This document shows, piece after piece, positions 1 to 11,447 of a DNA stretch of 64,000 nt. Under the pieces are notes generated by a model. It was not told the DNA's origin, did not search any database, and saw only the letters and a list, made by a program, of their open reading frames with translations. Numbering within the stretch: the stretch's first letter is position 1; every line of letters begins with the position of its first letter. The DNA comes from Proteles cristata cristata. Lineage: Eukaryota; Chordata; Mammalia; Carnivora; Hyaenidae. The DNA lies in assembly GCA_017311185.1 (NCBI GenBank), contig JAESUZ010000127.1:1798001-1862000 (forward strand), written 5' to 3'. The position numbers and the translations under genes were made by a program.

Positions 1-799
1 CACTGGTATTAGCTCTAATTTGATTTGTAGTACTGTTGGACCCATAGCTGCAGCACAAAGTTTTATGCTAACATTAATCTTTTGTACCAGGTTACTTCTT
101 TGATCAATTTTCTATGTAACTTATTTACAAAGCAAAGCCATTAAGAACTTTATAGAAGTTGTACATTATAAAGAATGAGACTATACAGTTTACTATTATG
201 ATGCAATAAAAGAACTCAAGTTAAGCAAATGGCAGTAATTACTTAGTTGCAGAGACCTCCGCGCAAGATAAATAAAGAGTAAGAGTAAGCAGTGAAAACC
301 AGTACTTAGTTATGTTATCTTAAAGGCTTCTGATAAAATCTGTGCTAAAGATACACAGAAACATTCTAATTATATATACTTCCTTGATCTATTATTATTC
401 ATATACTTTCACTTACATATCTTCTCACTACAAAATAAATGACCAGTTTACCAGAAACGTCTGCAATAATGCTCTGGTTTCTCTTCAGATCGCATAAATC
501 TTTGCCTTTTACAGAAATGTCTGCAACATGTGTATGGGGGTGGAAGGGTGTGGGGCTCACAGGTGGATGGAGGAGTTGTTGCCACAGGGTATCATAATAA
601 TTACCAGTGAAAGTCTCTTTATGCAAAAGTGCCTTAGAGTAAATTAAAAAATGAATAACATCAGCATGGCATTTCTGTTTGTTATATTTCACTGACTCAC
701 GTTGATCTGCAGGGCCGGTGGCATCCACGTTAGACAGTCTTCAAATGTCAGAAAGTTTTCACGTTACTTTGCATAAGAACTGCCTCTACAGTAAACTCT
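1..799. other. Intronic sequence, nothing recognised
   Basis: AT-rich sequence, presumably part of an upstream intron of the death-domain gene whose last two exons lie at 11.4 and 15.8 kb. A 109-codon open stretch on the minus strand (399-728) has no splice context and no family motif, so I treat it as chance. I see no repeat family with confidence. Confidence 0.5.
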
Positions 800-822
800 C
801 CCCCCCCACCCCCCCACCCCCC
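800..822. repeat. Poly-C tract, G-quadruplex motif on the minus strand
   Basis: Three cytosine runs of 8, 7 and 6 bases (800-807, 809-815, 817-822) are separated by single adenines. On the minus strand these are long G runs with one-base loops, enough to satisfy the four-G-tract rule for an intramolecular quadruplex. On the + strand it could form an i-motif. Confidence 0.85.
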
Positions 823-1669
823 GCCAAATTAGCATACAGGTAGAAATTAAAGAGAAAATCTCTACCTCTTATTTTTTTTATATCTTTTTAATAGCAACAG
901 TATTATTGTGAGTGCCCTAGCATGAGCACCACAATTTAAATAGAATACTATTTTAAATAGGATATTGCTATAGGATTCAAAAATACCGTCATATTGTATC
1001 ACAATTTCCACTTAGCACTTCAAATTATGTGTGAAATAGTGGGAAAGACTTATAGCTGTTCTGACTTTCCCCTCTTTTTAAAAATTTCATATTAGGTTTT
1101 GTGGATTATTGTGATGATCTCTGTAGGAATTTCACCCCAGCGTCCTTGCTGAACTTCCTAACTTGATGTGAGTTTGTCCCAGGCTGGGAAGGGGGTGCAC
1201 AATGGTTACTTAAGTTATCAGACAGATCAGCCCTAAAGCCAATCCAATATGCCAGTTGTTTGCTCTGCATTGTCTTTCACTCTGATTTTCACACACGTTT
1301 CTAGAATGAGGTTAACTTAGTGAACACCAGTACAATCCTAAGCATCCTGAAAGCACAATATAATATGGGTGACTCCTGGCCCAGACTGAAACATGCTTCT
1401 TTCTAAGCCCTGTCAGAGGCCAGATGGCCAGCAGTGAAAGAGCCCAGGTCGGCTGTGAGACCACAGGGAAAGGGACGTTCTCCAGTGTTTTTATGTTATG
1501 GTAACACTCAGATCAAGTCTTCCTGTACCTAAAGCTGTACATGCAGGATTAACTTTAGTTACAAATGGATCCTTGGACAGTCATCTCTGTACTGGAATTT
1601 TGGAGGTTTATAAAGCCTCTCTGCATGCAAAGTGGGTCTCCAGTTCTGTCAAAACAGGTCTGACAAAAA

Positions 1670-1890
1670 CAAGCAACTTTTGTTGCCCACTATGTTCAAG
1701 TAACTCAGCTAAGCTATTCTATTTAATTTCAACTAAATTTCATTATTTTATTTCACTTAAAATTCATTGTAAACCTAAGAAATACATAAGATAATGGTAG
1801 TAAATTTAAAGTTTAGGAAACTAAGACATGGATTGACTTTCTGGAGCCAACAATTTACAGAGGTTGGGGGTTGAAGTCCAGTCTTACCCA
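1670..1890 (-). repeat. MIR-like SINE fossil
   Basis: Diverged stretch resembling the reverse complement of a MIR core: a 'fraction of taxa kept open' style alignment is not possible by eye, but the motif order (aggaaactaag, then a GGAGCC/GGTTGAA-like part) fits. The assignment rests on pattern memory only. Confidence 0.35.
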
Positions 1891-2392
1891 AGAGAGCCTG
1901 TGTGGCTCGAGCAGCCTTGTATTAGAGAAAGAGAACACAAGCTTTAGAGTTAATCACAGCCGGATTCAGCCTTCCCCTCACTCCCTCTGAGGTCTCGGCC
2001 TTGAGACCTCAACCACTCCAGTTCTTTGCTATCCCCACAGGTCACAGAGGAAACCAGTAAGAGCTCCTTCATTTTCCTCACAGTGCTTTTGGCAAAGATA
2101 GATGAGATAACCAAGAAGAAAAGAATTTGTAAATATCTCTGAAGTAGGCTCAGTTGTCAGTCCAGAAGATTGTTCATGTGAATGCTGAGGTAATTTCTAG
2201 GTAAGAAATTGACCTTGTTCACTGGGCCTGAAATAACTGAGTAAATGAGATATGACTTGATAGAATTTCATTTGCAGGGGTCAGGGTAAATTTGCCTAAA
2301 AACACACATATGTCTTCATAGGCAGCTGGCCCTTGAACAATGTGGGAATTAGGGATTCTGGTCCCTGCACAGCTGAGAATCGATGTGAAACA

Positions 2393-2573
2393 TTTTTTAG
2401 TATTTACTTATTGAGAGAGAGAGAGAGAGTACGCCCATACAAGCAGGGGAAGGGCAGAGAGAGAGGGAGAGAGAGTCCCAAGCTATGGGACTTGATACCA
2501 TAAAACCTTGGGATCATGACCTAAGCGAAAATCAAGAGTCGGATGCTTAACCAACTGAGCCACTCAGGTGCCC
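2393..2573 (-). mobile_element. CAN-SINE, minus strand
   Basis: Reads from a T-rich start through a (GA)n stretch to CAACTGAGCCACTCAGGTGCCC, the reverse complement of the tRNA-Lys-like head. Diverged copy, inside the Tigger element at 2323-3086. Confidence 0.9.
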
Positions 2574-2734
2574 TATAGCTTAACTACTAATAGCCTACTG
2601 TTGATCAGAAGCCTTACTGATAATATGAACAGTTGATTAACACATATTTTGTATGTTATATGTATTATATACTGTGTTTGTAGAATAAAGGGAACTAGGG
2701 AAAGGCAAGTGGTATTAAGAAAATCATTAGGAAG

Positions 2735-2971
2735 GGGCACCTGGGTGGCTCTGAAGTCAGTTGGGTGGCTGACTTCAGTTCAGGTCATGATCTCACGATT
2801 CGTGGGTTCGAGCCCCGCATCGGGCTCTGTGCTGACAGCTAGCTCAGAGCTTGGAGCCTGTTTCAGATTCTGTGCCTCCCTCTCTCTCTGACCCTCCCCT
2901 TCTCTGCTGTCTCTCTCTCTCTCTCTCTCAGAAATAAATAAAATGTTAGAAAATTTTTTAAACATTAAAAA
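2735..2971 (+). mobile_element. CAN-SINE with 18-bp target duplication
   Basis: Head GGGCACCTGGGTGGCT, B-box-like GGTTCGAGCCC near 2806, TC-rich 3' region, then AAATAAATAAA and an A-rich tail. A perfect 18-bp target-site duplication flanks it (2717-2734 and 2972-2989), marking a clean retrotransposition into the older Tigger element. The A-box region is unusual: it is replaced by a foldback whose arms are 2751-2760 and 2769-2778. Confidence 0.97.
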
Positions 2972-3086
2972 AAGAAAATCATTAGGAAGAGAAAATACAT
3001 TTACTGTGCTGTACTGTATTTATCCAAACAGTCCATGTATAAGTGGACCCACGCAATTCAAACCCACATTGTTCAAGGGTCAAGTG

Positions 3087-6000
3087 TATATTAATTATAT
3101 AAATATATTTTATTAAATGCATATAAATATATTAGATACTCTGTTAAATACATAGACTATTAATATATATTTAAAACATCAGATGCTATCATAATAGAGT
3201 GCTATAGCTATTCATGAAATCTATTTCTCAGTTCAGCCTCTTGGATACATGATTGTGACCTAAAGGGAAAGGTTTTAATTTAAAAACAGAAGACTTCTTT
3301 TACTTACCCCTGTGACACATCAGGGCACAATAAACATCACTCTACTGTCATGTAACAGGATGGATATGAAGCCACTCTCTTCATCCTATCACATTGTACC
3401 ACACAGCGTACATACCAGGAGGGGTTAGGGTGGCCACCAGCGGAGAATTGCTTTGCTTAGGAGAAAACGAGGGAAAACCATGAGCTGCATATGGAGCAAG
3501 CCGGGACCTGGCAGGGTAACTGTAGAGCACACCGGTGGTAACTACGGATGTCCAACAGTGGGCCCGTATGCTACGTCTGGAGCACAAGTGCAGTGTGGGT
3601 AGAAGCCATCATGGCACAGTGCATGGTAGGCCCAGGAAGGGAAATAGTTGTGCCTACAAAAGAAACACAGATGGGCTGCATTGCCTGACTGAGCATTATG
3701 GGGGTGCCTGGGGCAACACTGTGGCTAGCAAGAGAGTAAAGTCTATGGGACTGCCAGAAACACTTGGAGAAGACTATGTCAGAAGCTAGGGTTTCTGGAT
3801 AAGGACGTGGGCACCAGAGCTAAGTCATCTGTGTGACATCTGCAAGGTGATTTATGAATTAGAAATTATTATTATTACTGTATTCCTATAGTGTTCTGTA
3901 GGTAAGGAGCAATCAGAATTTCACTTTGGTCCTGATGTGATATGAGAAATCATCATCATTTTTTGGATAAAGATATTTCTTTAAGTCTTCTGGGCCTTCA
4001 TTAGGATATATTTGGGGGACAAGTTGATAATTGATGTAGGTCCTATCTGATAGGGTTTTTCTGAGCTCAGCCACCTAACTTTAATATCAGAAACACCCAG
4101 TTTTCTTGTTACAAACATGCCCTTATATGAGACCAACTGAATCAAGCTGTGAACTTTTTTTTTTTTTTTGCCTTTTTCTTCAGAGTAATTTTCATGGACA
4201 CCAAGGTTTGAGAACTATTGCTTTATTTTCTCAGTGAGAAGATAAATCCCCTAGCTGAAAGAGTGACAACTAGGGGAGAAGTAGAGGTCTTGCAGAGACT
4301 GGTAAAAGTTTGAAGTATCCTTTGTAAGGAACAGTGGATAAATCATCAGGGATACATAAAAACATGGCAGAGCAGCCCTGGTCTCAGCTGAAACTTCACA
4401 CCTTACATGTATGATGACAACAATCCTCGTGATTGTTCACAAAAGGTCTTCATGGTTATCATGTATTTATTGGGGGTATGGTGTGGCAACCATTTGGTAA
4501 ATATGAGTACTGATATAAAAGAAGATACGGAAAAGGATATAATAGTTTCTATGAGCAGCGTTCCCATGAAGAGGTGTTAAAAATGAGTAAAGAAGACAAT
4601 TGAGGTGATATAAACCTTATTTAATACTTCATGAAGCATACAGTCTCAGAGAACTACAAAATGGGGTGGGGGAAAGAAGATTTTATAGGATGAATAAATA
4701 ACAAGGAAGAGACAAATGGAAAATATCTTGATTGGCTGGAAGCACAGGGTCAATGTTGTTTAAGGTGAGAGACCCAGAGTTGGCTCAACCTTTGGGGGCC
4801 TACCTGGATATACTGAATTTCTGGTCAAGTAGGACCCTTATAAGGACACAAATATTATTTAAGTTTTGGTTTTCTGACATACTATCATGGGAAGAAGCAC
4901 CTCCCTAAGGGATCTAAAAATGTATTTAAATAGAGGCACAGTCACGTCTTAAAAGAGGCCCCAACATGCTGATCTCCGGTTGACAGCTAGGTCTCTAGTT
5001 GTTGATGCTTCTCTACTCACATTGATACTATAGTTCTTGAGGAGCAAGAAAAATGCAACCTTTAGTCATCATCAAACTGTCAGAACCAGAGAGAATGGAA
5101 GTGTTGGAGTCTAAGGAAGGTGTAAGCAATTTCTGCTTCTAATCATCAGCAAGATGCAGGAGGGTATTGCATCTCACAGTAGAGTGCAGCAGAGGGCTTA
5201 TATACAGAGCAAGTTGCAGAAAATAGGCATTTTGCTCATCCAAATAAAAATCCAACTGAAGCCTGGAGGAAAGCACTCTGAATCATCTTTAGAATCCAAA
5301 GAGTGGAATTGAGGATTGAGTGACTAAATGCAAAAGCCAAAGATAAGGCCAAGGAGATTCTAAAGGTGGCAGTGAGATATTGATCAGCCTAGTCTAGGAG
5401 ATAGAGAAAAGCAAGTAAATCATCTTGAAGAATCAGTAGTTTACAGCCAGTGGATTATAGTCAACTGATGGAGATTGGCTGACACCCTCGAGAAGCTGAA
5501 ACTAGAGAGGTTTTCCTGTTCTCTCTCTCTCTCCCCTCTCTTTTTGTCCTTCTCTATCTACATGCTGTCCTGACTTATGCTATGTTTCTGTTATTGGTCT
5601 ATGGGTGATGACTTCAATGTGAATTTTAATTGCTAAATGTTTGTTTGGGGAAGTAATTTTTATTTGGAAAATGCTCTCACACAAGAGAATCAGAGCCTAG
5701 ATTATAAGCTCTTGTAGAAGTTGCATTTGTTCCTGGGCTTTAGTTATTTCTAAATGTTGAGGTGCTTTGCTCTTTCTCGTGTGACTGAATAGCTCCCTAG
5801 AACTTTGGGTGTGTGTGTGACACATGAGACTCAGAATTGGATTTCTCCAGCTTTGGAGGTGCTGAAGGAGCTACATTACTTATAGAAGACAACTCCATGC
5901 AACAACTGCTAATGAAGCTGAACAAGGAGCCGCACTTCAGCTGAGGGTGTGACTGGGATTGACATGGCTAGGATGGATGAATCAGAAGAAGGAGCAAGGA

Positions 6001-6816
6001 TAGTATTGTTGGTATTTTGAAACTTTAATTTCTGTGTGAGGCCAATGAAGGAAAGATACGTTTTGTTTAAAATTTAAGTTTCATGTGATACACTAACTGA
6101 TGTAACTGTTTGGTCAATTTATTTGGACATTCTGATTCAGCTTTCTGAGATGGAACCTAGAATGGAACATAAGATCTTGGTATTCTCTACAAGTTGATGG
6201 AATGCTCTGATGCATTTTGGGAGAGTCTGGGTATCAAATGAAAGAAGTATTTACAAAGGGCCTTGAGGGGTTGGAGAAGAAAAGTGAGGACTGTCTACAT
6301 TGGACCCTACAATGGACAGGGAATAGGTATCTTCGCACTTCCTTAAGTCCATAAGTAGTCCAGCCATAAGTTCATTTATGGAGGAAAACTGACAAATATT
6401 TGGGGTCAAAACTGTACCATGGGGGAAAAAATTGTTGCCATATTAATAAAACGATTTGTTTGCTTGAAAAATAAAAATGATACAATAAAGTATTGAAAAC
6501 CTCATTGGGGAGGGAAAACAGACATATAAATGGCATTAACAACAACACAAAACAATATTGAATTAAAAGATAAACTGGATGGGATTGGGCACGTTCAGGG
6601 TGGTATTAGACATGAGTTAAAAGATCAATTGAATAATCAGGCATAAATTTTCAAATAAGAAGCCAGAGACTTGAAAAAGAGACATTTGGTGCCTTTAAAA
6701 TATGGTAAGATTTGTAGGAGATCATTCAAGTCAAGAAAAGATATCATCATATAAACAGTTTATACTACCCTATGTATGCAATACCATTTCCAGCACTGTG
6801 AAAAGTTCATATAAGA
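3087..6816. other. Intronic sequence, mostly unrecognised
   Basis: No exon can be supported. The part 3380-3830 is visibly richer in G+C and CpG than its surroundings and is open for 84 codons on the + strand (3535-3789), but has no recognised motif or convincing splice sites. A CT-rich tract lies near 5519-5546 and a short GT run near 5810. The block 4600-5450 may be an old interspersed repeat, which I cannot name. Confidence 0.4.
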
Positions 6817-7040
6817 TGGGGCGCCTGGGTGGCTTAGTCGGTTAAGCGTCTGACTTTCGCTTAGGTCATGATCTCGCTGTTCGTGGCTTCGAGCCCCGCG
6901 TCGGGCTCTGTGCTGACTGCCAGCTCAGAGCCTGGAGCCTGTTTCAGAGTCTCTGTCTCCCTCTCTCTCTGACCCTCCCCTGCTCACGCTGTCTCTCTCT
7001 CCTAGAAATAAATAAAACATAAATTTAAAAAAAAAAAAAA
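6817..7040 (+). mobile_element. Young CAN-SINE (SINEC_Fc type)
   Basis: Close to the young felid consensus: CpG-containing head, A-box GCTTAGTCGGTTAAGCGTC, GAGCCCCGCGTCGGGCTCTG, and tail CTAGAAATAAATAAAAC followed by poly(A). A 14-bp direct repeat (gaaaagttcatata) at 6800-6813 and 7041-7054 is the target-site duplication. Retained CpGs suggest a recent insertion. Confidence 0.96.
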
Positions 7041-7196
7041 GAAAAGTTCATATAGGAACAAGATACCTTATTGGTTCCCAAAGACATTACAATCTAACAA
7101 ATAGAGCCTAGACTGGCCATGGCACGTTCTTCGAGTGGTAAAAAGCACAAAGAAGGGAAAATTTTGAAGATGCTATTGGAAATAATGTTGGGTATA

Positions 7197-7197
7197 A

Positions 7198-7248
<51 letters not shown>
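7197..7248. repeat. (ATAA)n microsatellite, about 12 units
   Basis: Uninterrupted tetranucleotide array of the ATAA type, long and pure enough to be length-polymorphic. There is no SINE body next to it, so it is either a free-standing array or the tail of a lost retroelement. Confidence 0.97.
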
Positions 7249-7249
<1 letters not shown>

Positions 7250-8053
7250 GGTATGCCTAGTTTTAAGACTTAGTAACAGTGTTGTATTCAGGCAACATGA
7301 AAAGAATAGTCAGTAATTGAGTCTTAACATCAGTGGCCTATAAAATTCAAGACCCAATACCCATTTCAGGTGTGAATTGCTTTCTTTAGTTCCAAAAAAA
7401 ATTTAACCACTTTTAATTTAATGAGATCTGCACTGCACTTAGCAGCATAAATAAGACACATCTGTATATATTCGAATTAGTAATAATTTTATGCTGATGC
7501 CTTTGAGAGGTTGATAGGGAAGAGAAAACTGCTACCCACACTGCACTACACCTGTTTACAAAGTAGATGTGTACTACAGAGAGCTGGGGAACCAGGTTTA
7601 GATGTTGTTAACAATCTTCCTGAGGAGTGACATGTTGAAGATGGCGTTTGAGAAACTGTATTCAGCAAAATAAAATATACAGTATTAATATATAAGCAGG
7701 TTACCTTAAAGGAATGGCAAACCTTCCTTTAGCATATGGTAGAACCTGAGAAGACATGACACCTTTGTCAACAGAGTCAGGTGCAACAGAATGACACCTT
7801 TGGACTGGACTGGAACAGGGAAGAGAGGAATGTAGGAAAGAATTAGAGTCATTGCCACCAAGGAAGCTATTCAGGGAGCCACACGTAGATACAAGGGATC
7901 TGTGGGAGGGGACACTACATGGGACAAGCAGAGGCTCCCCTGTTCAGTTAGAACCTGACCTTGAGCACCAGTGAGATTTGAAAGATGGTGAGCAAGGCAA
8001 AAATACTGCACAGACAAAAATCATTAAAAAAAAAAAGAGAGAGAGAGAGAAAA
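7249..8053. other. Intronic sequence, nothing recognised
   Basis: No coding stretch, RNA gene or identifiable repeat apart from an A-rich then (GA)n run at 8025-8051 that abuts the next SINE. Confidence 0.5.
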
Positions 8054-8267
8054 GGGCACCTGGGTGGCTCAGTCAGCTGAGGGTCCCACCTTGGCTCAGG
8101 TCATGATCTCGTGGTTCGTGGGTTCACGTCCCACATCGGGCTCTGTGCTGACAGCTAGCTCAGAGCCTGGAGGCTGCTTGAGATTCTGTGTCTCCCTCTG
8201 TCTCTGACCCTCCCCTGCTCATGCTGCCTCTCTTTCTATCAGAAATAAATAAAAACATTAAAAAAAG
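8054..8267 (+). mobile_element. CAN-SINE, older subfamily
   Basis: Head GGGCACCTGGGTGGCTCAG with CpGs mostly decayed, CTGTGCTGACAGCTAGCTCAG middle, and AGAAATAAATAAAAAC tail. It follows a purine run directly, and I see no convincing target duplication. Confidence 0.94.
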
Positions 8268-8683
8268 ATTCTTCTCTTAAAAAAAGAGAAAGAAAAGAAG
8301 GGAAAGGGAGGATAAAGGAAGGGAAGAGAGTACTAAAAACCCCTGACAAAGAGGCCAAGTGGGAGCCCAGCCTAGTGCCTTCAAGTGTCAAAGAGCCCGA
8401 GATTTCCATGCTGCCACAATCCACTGGTTCTATGGTTGAGCCCCAAAGGAAGGGCTTGGCTTGAATTTTCATATAGGTGAAAACAATACATATATTTAAC
8501 CAGTAGAATACTCTCAGTGCATCAAGATGCTATGAGACATTTTTGAAGAAAGAATGACAGCAGGAGGGGATTAATTATACAAATTAAAAATAGTATCTCT
8601 TGTCCCAGGCTCAATGCAGGCCATACAGTCTTTGATGGAAAAGATAGAATCTGTTTCACTATATATATAAATCGCTATTTCTC

Positions 8684-8899
8684 TGGGGGGCCTGGGTGGC
8701 TTAGTCGGTTAAGCGTCCGACTTTCGCTTAGGTCATGATCTCGCGGTTCGTGGGTTTGAGCCCCGTGTCGGGCTCTGTGCTGACTGCCAGCTCAGAGCCT
8801 GGAGCCTGTTTCAGAGTCTGTGACTCCCTCTCTCTCTGACCCTCCCCTGCTCACGCTGTCTCTCTCTCTCTCCTAGAAATAAATAAAAAAATTTTTTAA
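8684..8899 (+). mobile_element. Young CAN-SINE with 15-bp target duplication
   Basis: Nearly consensus young copy with intact A- and B-box-like parts. The 15-bp repeat aaatcgctatttctc occurs at 8669-8683 and 8900-8914. The head is slightly altered (GGGGGGCCTGGG instead of GGGGCGCCTGGG). Confidence 0.97.
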
Positions 8900-9042
8900 A
8901 AATCGCTATTTCTCAATTTTTTGAAAAGTTGAAGCATATAGTTGATGTTTCAAAAGTTATGTGTGCTTATTTTGCAATTCTACAGTATTAATACACTGTA
9001 GATATGTTATTTCCTAATTTTCTCCCATTGAAAGTTTTTTAA

Positions 9043-9229
9043 AAATGTTTATTTATTTTTGAGAGAAGCAGGGAGGGGCAAACACAGAGGGAGACACAGA
9101 ATCCCAAGCAGGATCCAGGCTCTGATCAGTCAGCCACAGAGCCTGATGTGGGACTTACACACATGAACTGTGAGACCATGACCTGAACCAAAGGTGGACA
9201 CTTAACTGCCTGAACCACCCAGATGCTCC
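9043..9229 (-). mobile_element. CAN-SINE, diverged, minus strand
   Basis: ATTTATTTTTGAGAGA start, GGGAGGGGCA, AATCCCAAGCAGG and CTGAACCACCCAGATGCTCC end, reversed and diverged. It lies 143 bp from the plus-strand SINE at 8684-8899, giving an inverted SINE pair inside the intron. Confidence 0.9.
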
Positions 9230-10039
9230 TCCTGTTAAATCTTCTTAATGGAAAATTTATATACACGTTTATATGATCTATATGACAAGAATACTTACAA
9301 AATGTGACATTCAGATTTAATCCACTTGTATTGAAATCTTCCTGTGAACCAGACAGTGTGTTACGTGTTAGCATAACACACTTAGATTATCCTTTTATTA
9401 TTGCTGTGAAGTGTTTTTTAAAAAGTTTATATTTTGAAAATATGTGAGGGTTGCCTTTGACAAGGCACTTCACAATTCAGTAGTTTAAAGAGGAAAATAT
9501 TCAAATATAAGAAAAATTTCAACTCTTATATGAAAAAGCAGAGGCATTTGCCTTGAGTGTGTTCTTACAGGAGTGAGGCATTTATAGCTAAAGACATTTT
9601 CACAATAAAAATTGGTGCCATTGAATATTGTATGAATACATTGTCATTAAAAATTAACTTTGATTACCAGTCTTAATTTTCTGAAATTCTTTATGGCTCC
9701 TAATATATTAGTGCATATGCTTTTATGTGTGTATTATTTTCACCCTTTTGACGGTATCAATGAGAAATACTAGCTTATCAACAATTTTATTTTTCATACT
9801 GGCACCTTAAGTAGGATCACTGAAATATCCTTTACACTGTGTGCATGCAAACCTTGTTTCCATTGTAAATGACTACTGTAGCAGTTTCTGTCACAAATAC
9901 TTGTGCATATATGTAAATCTATGTCAGGTTTTACAGACCTTCTAAAAGCCTACATGAAACTTGGAAAATTATTTGTAGAAGGTATTTTTTCCTTCAGTAT
10001 TATCTGTATTTTCCAAATAACTGGAAGGCATTTAAATTT
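9230..10039. other. Intronic sequence, nothing recognised
   Basis: AT-rich sequence with many short homopolymers and no exon signal or repeat family that I can name. Confidence 0.5.
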
Positions 10040-10680
10040 GCTCTATGAAAGAAAATGCTTTCATTGAAAAAATTTTGGATTCATAGGAAGTTGGAAGATA
10101 TAGTACAGAGAGGTCTGGGATTTTCTTTACCCAGTTTTCCTCAGTGGTTACATTTTACATAACTATAGCCCAATGTCAAAACCCAGAAGTTGACATTGAT
10201 CCACTATGTGTGTTTATAGTTCTAGGCACTGTTCTGGGCACATTTTATCACACATGTAGATTGTGTAATCACTGCATTCTAGATATAGAAAAATTTTTAT
10301 CACTACAAAGATCTCCCTTGTGCTATTCTCCTTTGGCTGTCTCCTACCATCCGTAACTCCTGGGAATTGCTAATCTATTCTGCATGTCTATAATACTTTA
10401 ATTTCAAGAATACCATATTGATGAATCATAGAATATATGACCTTTTAAGACTGGAGTTTTTCACTCAGCATAATCCCCTGTGGACCATGCAAGCTGTTGC
10501 TTGTATCAGTGCTTTCGACCCTTTGATTGTGGAACAGCACCCCATGGTGTGGATGTGCCTTAGTCCGTCTGACCATTCACTACTGCGGAAACTTTCAGGT
10601 GTTTCCAGTTTGGGACCGACACAAGCAAAGCTGCTATGGAACGTTTGTATACAGGTTTTTGAGATTTTTTAAAAAAATAA
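10040..10680 (-). mobile_element. Ancient L1M relic, inverted
   Basis: Resembles an old L1 3' region read backwards: a 3' UTR-like part (cctcagtggttacattttacataac near 10140), then the reversed ORF2 end ('catgcaagctgttgcttgtatcagtgct' type text near 10485, and the 'ccccatggtgtggatgtgcc' type text near 10540). Heavily diverged and without open frame. Confidence 0.6.
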
Positions 10681-11389
10681 ATCACCTTTCAGAGCTGAGA
10701 CAGGAGAGGTAAATAAATTGTCCAGTGCACTGAGCTATTTTCCAAATCCAGATATTGTTAGTTTGTCCCCTATGCTATTTCCATGATCCCATGTTAACAG
10801 AGATCAAACTGTTCTGCAGACAGTGGAGAAAGGTAATGAACATACATTTGAATATTCTTGGAAAAATATGGGTTTTAGAATAATATCTGCTCCGAATAAT
10901 GATTACTTTTAGCATCATGGATACACACTGAGTCACTCATTTATTTACAAAAATTACTGTTTGAGTACCCAGGCCCTGTGCTGCGTGCTGGAGTAAAATG
11001 CCTTCCTCACGAGGGCTTTTACAAAATACTGCATTTGTTGCATAGAGGTAGCTTGCTCTATATTTGCTGCTTTTAAGAGTTTCAAATTTTATTTTACTAT
11101 TTAACAGTTTCAAATTATAGTTGGAAAATATGTATTCAGAATTAAGGTGGCTGCTATAATATTATTTAAATATGTAGTCTTAACTTTGCTGAAAGATTTG
11201 GGCTAATATATTTTGCTTCATCGTTGGAAAGCAATTGCTGAGCATGCACAAGTACACAATCTATTTTTGCAGAATGTGCAGTTCAGTACTCCTTTCAAAG
11301 AACGGTGAGGTTCAGATAGATTTTTATTTGTAGCTTGTTCACAAATTAATGATTTCTTCTGCTTATCCTGTGTCCTTTTCTTCCAATAG
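10681..11389. other. Intron, acceptor side of the 58-base exon
   Basis: Nothing recognised until the splice acceptor. The last 40 bases contain a long pyrimidine tract (tcctgtgtccttttcttcc) followed by AATAG, a strong 3' splice site ending at 11389. Confidence 0.7.
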
Positions 11390-11447
11390 CATAAAAAATT
11401 AATCAACCGACCACAAAGTACCAAAAGACTTTCTACAGATCCTATAG
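11390..11447 (+). CDS. DTHD1: Penultimate coding exon, death-domain protein (probable DTHD1)
   Basis: A 58-base internal exon. Upstream is a strong pyrimidine tract ending in AATAG; downstream is ATAG/GTGAGA. In the frame starting at the first base it encodes 19 codons beginning HKKLINRPQS and ending STDPI, plus one extra G. An in-frame stop (TAG, 11387-11389) sits immediately before, so the open frame begins exactly at the predicted splice site. The leftover G plus the first two bases (AA) of the next exon make GAA (Glu), continuing directly into the death domain. The exon is therefore phase 0 to phase 1. It encodes a basic linker just before the domain. The exon itself is inferred from splice signals and phase; the gene name depends on the next exon. 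Confidence 0.72.

Larger units (their letters stand above)
2323..3086. mobile_element. Tigger/MER8-type DNA transposon, nested host
   Basis: The left end reads CAGCTGGCCCTTGAACAA and the right end (3068-3086) is nearly its reverse complement, so these are terminal inverted repeats of the pogo/Tigger type. A TA follows the right end, as expected for TA-target insertion. Internal text about AACTACTAATAGCCTACTG is typical of this mammalian family. No transposase frame survives. Two SINEs sit inside it (2393-2573 minus, 2735-2971 plus), so it is older than both. Confidence 0.75.

Noticed and set aside
1498..1794. 98-codon + strand open stretch as an earlier exon of the death-domain gene
   Set aside because: Acceptor and donor candidates are weak, and the expected phase cannot be tested without the flanking exons.
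5828..5938. Short protein-like frame (EGATLLIEDNSMQQLL...) after a TTTCTCCAG acceptor-like site, ending in TGA
   Set aside because: Only 37 codons, and no downstream or upstream partner exon could be matched in phase. Chance is likely.
6817..6900. SINE heads as functional tRNA-Lys genes
   Set aside because: They have A- and B-box-like parts but no complete cloverleaf, and are followed by SINE bodies and target duplications.
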